Origin: Prosthecobacter sp.
Lineage (GTDB): Bacteria; Verrucomicrobiota; Verrucomicrobiia; Verrucomicrobiales; Verrucomicrobiaceae
Reading direction: 5' to 3'
DNA length: 64,000 nt
Assembly: GCF_034366625.1 (NCBI RefSeq)
Contig: NZ_JAXMIH010000019.1
Location: forward strand, 62,001 to 126,000
This document shows, piece after piece, positions 15,747 through 22,083 of the stretch (position 1 is the first letter of the stretch; every line of letters starts with the position of its first letter). The notes beneath the pieces are model-generated. The model saw only the letters and a list, made by a program, of their open reading frames with translations, did no database searches and was not told where the DNA came from. The position numbers and the translations under genes were made by a program.

Positions 15747-16925
15747 ATGATGGAATCTGTGTTCATCACAGCCGTGGAGACGGTCTGTGCGCTTGGTTTG
15801 AAGGTGGAGGAGTGTCTGCTGGTGATGCGTGAGCGTCGTGGCTGGCTGGTACCTTTGGGGGGGCGCATGCGGGGGCTGGAGGAGTTTGACTCCTTGCCTG
15901 TGGGGCTGCTGCCATCACACGAACTGGTGAAAGGCCGGCGTTATGGCGCCGCGAGCAATGCTGCAGTGCAGGTGGGACGCGAGGCGGTGCGGCGTGCGGG
16001 CTGGACGCAGCAGGCGGTGGGTGAGTCCTGGCTGTTTGCCGCCAGCAGCCGTGGCAACGTGGGAGAAATACTGGGTTCCAATGCATGGCGCAGGCCTGTG
16101 CGCAAGTTCAGTGCCAGCAACACGATGCACAGTGAGATTGCGGCGGCGGTGAGCGTCGAACTGGGGATTCGCGGCCCGTGGCAGATGGTTTCGAACGGCT
16201 GCTCCTCCGGGCTGGATGCGCTGGGCATGGCCTGGATGGCCGTGGCTTGTGGCCTGGCTCCGAGGGCGGTGGTGGTGGCGGTCGATCTGCCGCTGGTGTC
16301 GGAGCTGCTGCGGGATTTCCGGGATACGGGGCTGCTTTCCAGCACAGGTCTGAATGATCCTTTTGCCCTCGGTGCGAAGGCCGGGGAAGCGGCCACCTGC
16401 GGTTTTTTGCCAGGCGAGGCCGCCGTGGCGGTGACGCTGGAGCGTGGCGATGCCAACCGCCGCCTGTGCCGCTTTGAGCATTACACCGCGAACAGCGATG
16501 CCTGCGACATGCTCAGGATGCCTGAGGACGGCGGTGGCATACCGGACTGCGTGCGCTCAGCTTTGAATGCAGGAGACCGCCGCAAAGTGGTGGCGCTGTG
16601 TCCGCATGCGACGGGCACACTGAATCATGCCCGGGTCGAGCCGCTGGCGCTGCTGCGCGCCCTGGAGGGCAGGGATGTCCCGCTTGTGCCGCTGAAACCT
16701 CACACCGGCCATACGCTGGGGGCCAGCGGTCTGCTTGATGTGGCGTTGCTGGCCGCCTGCATGGCGGAAGGCTGGCTGCCGGCGGTGCTGCCAGGTCTGA
16801 CGCCGCCAGCGTGCGGCCTGCGGCTCAATGAAGCGGCGCTGAAGGTCGTTGCGGGGGACCGGGTGATCAAACTGGCCTCCGGCATGGGCGGGCACAATGC
16901 GGCGGTGTCTCTGGCGGTGGTGTAA
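15747..16925 (+). CDS. Beta-ketoacyl synthase (KAS/FabF-like)
   Basis: About 392 residues of thiolase fold. Catalytic Cys152 is in NGCSSGLDALG, the first His is in CPHATGTLNHA (~300), and the second is in KPHTGHTLGASGLLD, which also has the expected Lys. The C-terminal glycine-rich SGMGGHNAAVSL closes the fold. It condenses acyl-ACP with malonyl-ACP. There is no adjacent acyl carrier protein, ketoreductase or dehydratase, so it is a stand-alone synthase rather than part of a complete cluster here. It is divergent from the bactofilin genes, with ~130 bases between. Two adjacent ATGs (15747, 15750) are possible starts. Confidence 0.82.
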   Translation: MMESVFITAVETVCALGLKVEECLLVMRERRGWLVPLGGRMRGLEEFDSLPVGLLPSHELVKGRRYGAASNAAVQVGREAVRRAGWTQQAVGESWLFAASSRGNVGEILGSNAWRRPVRKFSASNTMHSEIAAAVSVELGIRGPWQMVSNGCSSGLDALGMAWMAVACGLAPRAVVVAVDLPLVSELLRDFRDTGLLSSTGLNDPFALGAKAGEAATCGFLPGEAAVAVTLERGDANRRLCRFEHYTANSDACDMLRMPEDGGGIPDCVRSALNAGDRRKVVALCPHATGTLNHARVEPLALLRALEGRDVPLVPLKPHTGHTLGASGLLDVALLAACMAEGWLPAVLPGLTPPACGLRLNEAALKVVAGDRVIKLASGMGGHNAAVSLAVV

Positions 16926-17075
16926 AAGCGAAGAGCGTAGGGCGGAGAGCGAAGAGACACGTCCTGGTCTTTGCGCGTCGTTGAACGACTCGTAACGCTT
17001 TGCTCTTGGCCCTCTGCTCCTCTTGCCGCTTTCCCGCTTGGCACCGGCGGTGGATTCGCGACAGTCGCGCACCGC

Positions 17076-17861
17076 ATGACCCGGCTGCCGCTTTCGATCT
17101 CCATCATCTCGCTCAACGAGGAGGCCAACCTCCGCCGCTGCCTCGCCAGCGTGGTGGATCTGGCGCAGGAGATCGTAATCGTCGATTCCGGCTCCACCGA
17201 CCGCACGGCGGTGATCGCCGAGGAGTTCGGCGCAAAGTTCGTGCATCAGGACTGGCTGGGCTACACGGCGCAGAAGAATCACTGCCTCGCATTCTGCTCG
17301 CAGCCGTGGATTCTGGCGCTGGACTGCGATGAAGAACTCACGCCCGAGCTGCGCGGCTCGATCCAGCGCTTCTTCGAGAATGGCGATCACGAAAAATTCG
17401 ATGGCGCGTGGATGCCTCGCCTCGTCTGGTTCATGGGCCGCTGGATTCATCATGGCGACTGGTATCCCGACCGCAAAGTGCGTCTCTTCCGTCGGGGCAA
17501 AAGCCGCTGGGCCGCCGATGGCGGCGGGCAGGTGCATGAGCGGCTCGATGTCGATGGGCCCTGCACCACGTTGCAGGGTGATCTGCTGCACTACTCGTTC
17601 AAGAACATCGAGCACTACCTCGTGAAGCACGTGCAGTATTCCACCGTGTTCTTGCAGACGCAGCAGGGCAAAGGGAAGCGCTGGTCCCTGCTGCACACGC
17701 TGTTCCGGCCTTGGTGGCGCTTTGTGCGGGCCTACGTGTTCAAGCTCGGCTTCCTCGACGGCTTTCCTGGCTTCTGGATCGCCGTGGCCACGGCCTTCTT
17801 CACCCTGGACCGCTACAGCCGCCTGTTTGAGCACGAGGTAGAGAAGATGAAACGCGAATGA
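17076..17861 (+). CDS. Glycosyltransferase family 2, LPS-core type (WaaE/KdtX-like)
   Basis: A 261-residue GT-A enzyme starting at MTRLPLSISIISLNEE. Motifs: LNEEANLRRCLASV, the nucleotide-sugar site VIVDSGSTDRT, the DXD-like ALDCDEEL (~residue 85), and the WaaE-type block WYPDRKVRLFRR, HERLDVDG and YSFKNIEHYL. The C-terminus has a hydrophobic segment (FWIAVATAFFTL), suggesting membrane contact. It probably adds a glucosyl or heptosyl residue to LPS core; the acceptor is not readable. The frame is open ~35 codons upstream but without domain content. The stop codon lies within an ACGAATG-type repeat. The next gene, a GT-B glycosyltransferase, starts 95 bases downstream. Confidence 0.82.
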   Translation: MTRLPLSISIISLNEEANLRRCLASVVDLAQEIVIVDSGSTDRTAVIAEEFGAKFVHQDWLGYTAQKNHCLAFCSQPWILALDCDEELTPELRGSIQRFFENGDHEKFDGAWMPRLVWFMGRWIHHGDWYPDRKVRLFRRGKSRWAADGGGQVHERLDVDGPCTTLQGDLLHYSFKNIEHYLVKHVQYSTVFLQTQQGKGKRWSLLHTLFRPWWRFVRAYVFKLGFLDGFPGFWIAVATAFFTLDRYSRLFEHEVEKMKRE

Positions 17862-17928
17862 GCACGAATGGCCGCGAATTTTCACGAATGAGCATGCCCG
17901 CTTGCGGCATTCGCGACGATTCGCGTTC
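17851..17928. repeat. ACGAATG/ATTCGCG inverted repeat
   Basis: AACGCGAATGAGCACGAATG, GCCGCGAATT and TTCACGAATG on the left; GCATTCGCGACGATTCGCGT on the right, forming an imperfect palindrome. The last codons and TGA of the glycosyltransferase (CGC GAA TGA, 17853-17861) are part of the repeat. Confidence 0.7.
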
Positions 17929-17956
17929 CTGACCTTGAAATCATCTCCAAGACCGC

Positions 17957-19060
17957 ATGAAGCTGGCCCTGATCCATCCGCAAATCATCCGCAGCACTGC
18001 GGTGGAGACCTTCCTCATCGAGTTCGCGAGGCGTCTCGTGGCGGCGGGGCATGAGCTGACGTACATCACCACGCTCACCACGCCGCAGATCGGCGCGGCG
18101 CTGCCGGGGCGCTGGGAACTGCTGCCGCGCCTGCGTGGTTCGGCCACGCTGCGCCTGTGGCATTTCAACCGCCTCGCCCCGCGTGCGGCGATGGAGGCGG
18201 GCGTGGACTTGAGCATCGGCTTTGGCCGCACCTGCGTGCAGGACATCCACCGCAACGGCACCGGCTGCCACCGGCTCTACGGCAATCTGCTGCCGCTCTG
18301 GCAGCGCTACAGCGTGAGGCACCTCTACGAGCTGCATCTGGAGCGCCGGCTCTACACTGGCGGGGAAACCCTGCGGTTCGTCACCAGTTCCGCCCGTGTC
18401 GCCTCGCAGTTGCAGGGCATTCACGGCACCGATGGCGGTCGCTTCCACGTTTTGGCACCACCCGTCGAGACGCAGAGCTTCAAACCGGCCGAAAACCGCG
18501 CCAACACGCGCGAAATCCTCTGCCGCAAGCTGCAAACCGATCCCGCGAAGCCCGTGCTGCTGTTCATCTCCCTCAGCCACCGCCGCCGCGGCCTGGAGCC
18601 GCTGCTGGAGGCCATGAAAAGCATCGATGCCACCCTCTGGATCGCCGGAAAGGGGCTGAATGCCGCGCAGCGTGATTTCATCCAGCGCCATGGTCTCGCG
18701 GCGAAAATCCGTGGCGTGCCCGTCACGATGAATCTCGTCGAGTTGTACCAGTCCGCCGACTGGTTCGTGCATCCCACGCAGTACGACGCCTTTTCCAACA
18801 CCGTGCTGCAAAGCATGGCCTGCGGCCTGCCCGGCATCGTCTCCGTCATGGACGGTGCCGTCGATCACATCCGCAACGGTGAAAACGGCTTCATGCTCTA
18901 CCACCCGCAGCAGCCGCAGGAACTCGCCTCACGCGTCCAGGAGGCGCTCGATCTCGGCGAGACGGCGTGGCAGTCGCTTTCCACCGCCGCCCGCGAAACC
19001 GTCCTGCCGCTGACTTGGGAACGGCACATGACGGCGTGGGCGGCTTTGATGGGCTCCTAA
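17957..19060 (+). CDS. Glycosyltransferase family 4 (GT-B), LPS-core type
   Basis: A 367-residue GT-B enzyme. The N-terminal domain starts KLALIHPQIIRSTAVETFL and includes HRNGTGCHRLYGN. The C-terminal donor domain has PVLLFISLSHRRRGLEPLLE, LWIAGKG, and VEFVH-type LYQSADWFVHPTQYDAFSNT then MACGLPGIVS. The usual E-x7-E donor motif reads Asp-x7-Gln (DAFSNTVLQ), a notable change. It resembles WaaG-type enzymes and probably works with the GT2 upstream on LPS core. Its TAA stop (19058-19060) lies inside the terminal repeat of the cassette array that follows. Confidence 0.8.
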   Translation: MKLALIHPQIIRSTAVETFLIEFARRLVAAGHELTYITTLTTPQIGAALPGRWELLPRLRGSATLRLWHFNRLAPRAAMEAGVDLSIGFGRTCVQDIHRNGTGCHRLYGNLLPLWQRYSVRHLYELHLERRLYTGGETLRFVTSSARVASQLQGIHGTDGGRFHVLAPPVETQSFKPAENRANTREILCRKLQTDPAKPVLLFISLSHRRRGLEPLLEAMKSIDATLWIAGKGLNAAQRDFIQRHGLAAKIRGVPVTMNLVELYQSADWFVHPTQYDAFSNTVLQSMACGLPGIVSVMDGAVDHIRNGENGFMLYHPQQPQELASRVQEALDLGETAWQSLSTAARETVLPLTWERHMTAWAALMGS

Positions 19061-19145
19061 CGTCCCGGATCAGGCGACGGCGAGCGGGACGCCACGATTG
19101 CAACCGCGACACTCGCGCCGGGTTCGCTGCAGCGCATGGTTAGCG
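19055..19145 (-). repeat. attC-like recombination site 1
   Basis: Read on the minus strand: CGCTAAC (19145-19139), then CATGCGCTGCAGCGAACCCG, a variable middle, and a terminal GTTAGGA (19061-19055). The site keeps the R''-L''...L'-R' layout of integron attC sites at 91 bp. It lies just after the 75-residue ORF on that strand and shares a conserved block with site 2. The last base of the core is A instead of the consensus pyrimidine. Confidence 0.55.
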
Positions 19146-19163
19146 CCGCTGGTGTGTCATAAC

Positions 19164-19391
19164 TCAATGCAGAACATCCGGTGACGCAGCAGGAGCGCAA
19201 TACTCTGCTGGCACTATCCAAACCTCGGGATGCAGACCACCAACTCCGCCCTTCGAGATACGAGTGCATCGTGGGTCACCATACCAAAGTGCGAGATGGT
19301 CTTCCGCTGCGCCGCCATCCTCGTCAGTGCCGACGACTACCGCTAGCAAGCCATCGTGCTCGATGAAGTCTCCTCTCTTGAATGTGCTCAT
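19164..19391 (-). CDS. Small hypothetical protein, probable cassette gene
   Basis: A 75-residue protein beginning MSTFKRGDFIEHDGLLAVVV and rich in Gly, Asp and aromatic residues (DHLALWYGDP, GLHPEVWIVPAEYC). This looks like a small beta-barrel (SH3- or KOW-like) fold, although no family is recognised. It starts 13 bases after the GTTAGGC core of attC-like site 2 and ends 18 bases before site 1, which is the usual layout of a single-gene integron cassette. The function is unknown. Confidence 0.6.
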   Translation of the reverse strand: MSTFKRGDFIEHDGLLAVVVGTDEDGGAAEDHLALWYGDPRCTRISKGGVGGLHPEVWIVPAEYCAPAASPDVLH

Positions 19392-19404
19392 AGCGTGTGA
19401 AGCG

Positions 19405-19497
19405 GCCTAACGACCCAAGCTCAGCGACCCGGCCCACGAGGGCGTTCGATTGCAACCGCGAGGCGATGGCCGGGTTCGCTGCAGCGCATGGTTAGCG
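19405..19497 (-). repeat. attC-like recombination site 2
   Basis: A 93-bp site. On the minus strand: CGCTAAC (19497-19491), stem GCTGCAGCGAACCCGGCC, a ~33-base central loop, stem GGCCGGGTCGCTG, then core GTTAGGC (19411-19405), which fits GTTRRRY exactly. The two stems (19468-19481 and 19422-19434) pair over 13 bp with one extra unpaired base, like the extrahelical bases that set attC strand choice. Confidence 0.65.
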
Positions 19498-19910
19498 GAT
19501 AATCTCTGTCTAATCTCATCTCGTTTCCCTTGCTGCAAGAGTAACCAAAGCTCAAGTGCCACGTCACGCGTAACGTCCCGACGCTCGCAAATATCCTCGG
19601 ACTGGTGAGTGAAGATGACCAAGCCACTCTCATAAACATCCACAGTCCAGCCGTCGTCATCTGAAAGCCAAGTGCTCGGGTGCTCCATGTCTGGCGTATC
19701 TAACTCGGCCAATGCTGCACGCATCTCCTCAACTGTCGGATTATCAGGCCCTCCGCCCCACCGAGTCTCAAGACCGGTGTCCACGGTAGAAGATGGGCTG
19801 CGCTTGCGAGGCGGGGAAGGAACTGGCGGCGCGGTGCAAAAGGGACAAAAATCTTCGGAGGCGGGTCGCGAGCGTCCGCAAGCTCTGCATACTTTTTCGA
19901 GGGTGGCCAT
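19407..19910 (-). CDS. Zinc-ribbon hypothetical protein, probable cassette gene
   Basis: A 167-residue frame. The N-terminus has a CxxC-x10-CxxC zinc ribbon (Cys8, 11, 22, 25), then a Ser/Pro/Arg linker. The main domain (~55-135) includes PTVEEMRAALAELD, DDDGWTVDVYESGLVIFTHQ and a DVALELWLLLQQG helix. The last ~30 residues (ANHALQRTRPSPRGCN on) are simply translation of attC-like site 2, so the domain probably ends near residue 138. ATG 19910 lies 4 bases after a GTTAGGC core (19921-19915). No function is recognised. Confidence 0.6.
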   Translation of the reverse strand: MATLEKVCRACGRSRPASEDFCPFCTAPPVPSPPRKRSPSSTVDTGLETRWGGGPDNPTVEEMRAALAELDTPDMEHPSTWLSDDDGWTVDVYESGLVIFTHQSEDICERRDVTRDVALELWLLLQQGKRDEIRQRLSANHALQRTRPSPRGCNRTPSWAGSLSLGR

Positions 19911-19914
19911 ATCC

Positions 19915-19938
19915 GCCTAACAGTGTGGATGGTTAACA
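19915..19938 (-). repeat. Truncated attC-like site 3
   Basis: On the minus strand: GTTAACCATCCACACTGTTA followed by GGC. It keeps the TAACCAT start seen at sites 1 and 2 and a perfect GTTAGGC core, but only ~10 bases remain between, so the stem-loop is gone. It precedes the 167-residue cassette ORF. Confidence 0.45.
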
Positions 19939-20016
19939 GATTGCGAGGTTTGTCAGCAGCTTTATAGCCAACGATTTTGTCGGAAAAGTACGGGCTGAGG
20001 CGCTCATGGGTGTCGT

Positions 20017-20080
20017 TTTACCCTCCTATGCCGTTGCTGGGCAACAAAAATGTGGCTTTGCAACGGCATAGGAGGGTAAA
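20017..20080. repeat. 21-bp perfect inverted repeat
   Basis: TTTACCCTCCTATGCCGTTG(C) at 20017-20037 and its exact reverse complement at 20060-20080 are separated by 22 bases, which themselves contain a small GTTGC/GCAAC hairpin. It lies in the gene-free stretch 19939-20219, where nothing else is evident, beyond the end of the PilC gene. It could terminate that transcript from the minus strand only weakly, since no T-tract follows. Confidence 0.85.
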
Positions 20081-20219
20081 TTCCATGTGTGAATATTCCA
20101 AACCCCCAACCCAAACTGGAGGAACGGCTGCGCATGACGTGGCTGAGGGAGGAGCGGACAGGCTGCGCAGCCGCGAAGCGAATGCCCGCGCTGCCTTCGA
20201 CGGTGGCGGTGCAACGGGG

Positions 20220-21446
20220 CTACTTCTTCTTCAAGATGACGTCGCCGAGGCTGAACATGGGGCCGTAGATGGCGTAGATGAGGAAGCCGACCATGATGCC
20301 GAGAATGAGCATCGTGAGAGGTTCGATCATCTTGTCGAGAGTGGCGGCGAGGTTGTCGAGCTCCTCCTCGTAGTCGTCGGCGATTTCGGCGAGCATTTCG
20401 GTGCCGGAGCCGGTTTCGGAGGCGAGTTCGATGAGGCCACAGAGATTTCGAGCGTCCGGGCCGAGCCAGTGGGCCTCCATGAGGAAGGCTTCATGCAAGG
20501 TGCGGCCGACGGCGATGTGCTCGCGCAGGCGGACGAACAATTCCTTGTAGTGGTAGTGCCAGCTTGCCTGGGCGGTGATGTCGAGCGCGCTGGAGAGGCG
20601 CACGTTCGACTCGGTGAGCATGGAGAGGGTGCGGAAGCCGGTGGCGGCGGCGGATTTGCGGACGAGGACGCCGACGACGGGGATCTTGAGAAAGAGATCC
20701 TGCATGGGCCGGAGGGAGCTGATTTTGCCCCAGTTCTTGAAAAAGAAGTACAGGCCGACGAAAGGAAGGATGGCCATGTAGGGCCGGTGGATGAAGAGAT
20801 CGGACAGGGCGATGAGAACCTTGGTGCCCATGGGCAGCTCGGTTTTGAAGGAGCTGAAGAGCTTGGCCATGGCGGGCACGAGCGTGAAACTCATGACGAT
20901 GACGACGGCGACGCCGAGCACGATGACGACGGCGGGGTAGATGAGGCCGCCTTTGAGTTTCTTGATGACCTTGGAGGATTTTTTTTGTGAGACGGCGATG
21001 CGCTTGCAGACCTTGGAGAGCTGACCGGCCTCCTCACCGGCGAGGATGAGGGAGAGCATGTCATCCGGGAAGAGCTTGGGGAACTTGGAGATGGCGTCGC
21101 TGAATTTGTCGCCCACGGAGATGGCATGGACGACCTCGGCGATCATGCCTTTGTAAACGGCGGATTTGACGCGGTTGGTCTGGAGCAGGAGGGCCTTGGT
21201 GAGCGAGATGTTGCGCTCAAGGCAGCGTCCGAGGCCGGAGAAGAAGGCGGCGCTGTCGTCGGTGGTGGGCCCAGGGCTGGTGAGGCGGTGGAGTTTTTCA
21301 TCGACGCCAGTGATGGACAGGACGGTGGTGGTCTCGTTGGGGGCGACGCCCGCGCCAATGAGGGCTTTTTCATCGGTATCCGTCTCCACGAGGGCCTCGC
21401 AGGACTTGCCGGAGTGGACGTTGGTGATTTTGACTTTTTTGAGCAT
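20220..21446 (-). CDS. pilC: Type IV pilus/type II secretion inner-membrane platform protein (PilC/GspF)
   Basis: A 408-residue protein with two T2SSF repeats. The first (~65-190) includes FFSGLGRCLERNISLTKALL and SLILAGEEAGQLSKV. The second (~255-385) includes RTLSMLTESNVRLSSALDI and GLIELASETGSGTEMLAEIA. Three transmembrane helices: VVIVLGVAVVIVMSFTLVPA, an FVGLYFFF segment, and MLILGIMVGFLIYAIYGPMF at the end. It anchors the assembly ATPase and the alignment complex in the inner membrane. It is the last gene of the minus-strand pilus set, 82 bases after the prepilin gene; the gap is filled by an AGCTGAAA-type repeat directly before its ATG. Confidence 0.9.
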   Translation of the reverse strand: MLKKVKITNVHSGKSCEALVETDTDEKALIGAGVAPNETTTVLSITGVDEKLHRLTSPGPTTDDSAAFFSGLGRCLERNISLTKALLLQTNRVKSAVYKGMIAEVVHAISVGDKFSDAISKFPKLFPDDMLSLILAGEEAGQLSKVCKRIAVSQKKSSKVIKKLKGGLIYPAVVIVLGVAVVIVMSFTLVPAMAKLFSSFKTELPMGTKVLIALSDLFIHRPYMAILPFVGLYFFFKNWGKISSLRPMQDLFLKIPVVGVLVRKSAAATGFRTLSMLTESNVRLSSALDITAQASWHYHYKELFVRLREHIAVGRTLHEAFLMEAHWLGPDARNLCGLIELASETGSGTEMLAEIADDYEEELDNLAATLDKMIEPLTMLILGIMVGFLIYAIYGPMFSLGDVILKKK

Positions 21447-21451
21447 GGGAG

Positions 21452-21490
21452 TTGGAAAAGCTGAAATTTGAAAAGCTGAAAGCTGAAATG
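21452..21490. repeat. Tandem repeat with AGCTGAAA units, copy 2
   Basis: GTTGGAAAAGCTGAAATTTG then AAAAGCTGAAAGCTGAAATG: the same units as at 11686-11721 and in the same relation to the start codon, 5 bases upstream of the PilC ATG. No purine-rich ribosome-binding site is seen on the coding strand. Confidence 0.75.
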
Positions 21491-21528
21491 AATTTCTGTT
21501 TTTTGATTTCTATTTTCTGCTTTGGGCC

Positions 21529-22083
21529 TCACGGCGGCAGGGTGCGGAGGTCGGTGATGAGACGCGGACGGTAGGCGGTGAGGGTGAAGGAGGCGCCGGC
21601 GGTTTCGGTGGCGGGATTCTGCGAGAGGTTCACGATTGCGGTGCAGAGCGCGGTCTCCATGACGACGCCGTTGATGGTGGTGAGGCCGCTTTCGATGAAC
21701 GTGGGGCTGCCGAAGACAGCCTGCTGAAGGAGGGCGTTCTGCGCCTGGGAGGGCATGAGCGCGGTGATTTGCACGGTGGAAAGACCGAGCTGCCAGAGAC
21801 GCACCATGTTTTCTTGGTAGTTGCGCGTGACGGCGACACGGGTGGCCAGCTCCTCCTGCAGCATGAGCGTGGAAGAGAGGCTGACCATGGCGGTGGTGCC
21901 GATGGAGATGATGGCCCCGGCGGCGAGCACCTCGATGAGGGTGTAGCCCGCTCTTCGAGCGGTTGACCATTGTTGACGATGGTTGAGGCCGCTGCGCGGC
22001 GTTGACGGTGGTTTGGTAAACCACCGCAAACAACGGTCAACCATCGTAAACAACCGTAAACTCTGCTGTCGGGTGTTCTTCAT
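21529..22083 (-). CDS. Type IV prepilin-like protein with a repeat-derived leader
   Basis: 184 residues from ATG 22083, which overlaps the upstream stop by 4 bases (ATGA), so translation is probably coupled. The type III signal is ARRAG/YTLIEVLAAGAIIS with Glu5, followed by a hydrophobic helix; the mature part is ~140 residues of mostly polar pseudopilin. The leader is unusually long (~45 residues) because codons for most of it come from a tandem GTTTACGGTT-type repeat. A PilV/GspI-like minor pilin is the best guess from its place next to the GspK/PilX-like gene. Confidence 0.75.
   Translation of the reverse strand: MKNTRQQSLRLFTMVDRCLRWFTKPPSTPRSGLNHRQQWSTARRAGYTLIEVLAAGAIISIGTTAMVSLSSTLMLQEELATRVAVTRNYQENMVRLWQLGLSTVQITALMPSQAQNALLQQAVFGSPTFIESGLTTINGVVMETALCTAIVNLSQNPATETAGASFTLTAYRPRLITDLRTLPP
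21961..22061. repeat. Tandem/inverted repeat of GTTGACGATG-like decamers
   Basis: GGTTGACCATTGTTGACGAT then GGTTGAGG on one side; CCACCGCAAACAACGGTCAA, CCATCGTAAACAACCGTAAA on the other. About ten related decamers of the form GTTKACSRTK are arranged as a palindrome. The whole element lies within the coding region for the prepilin leader. Confidence 0.75.

Noticed and set aside
19055..19938. Complete integron
   Set aside because: No integron integrase or attI site is in the window, so only an integrase-less cassette cluster can be proposed.
21961..22061. CRISPR array
   Set aside because: The decamers are degenerate, have no spacer of even length, and lie within a coding region; no cas gene is present.
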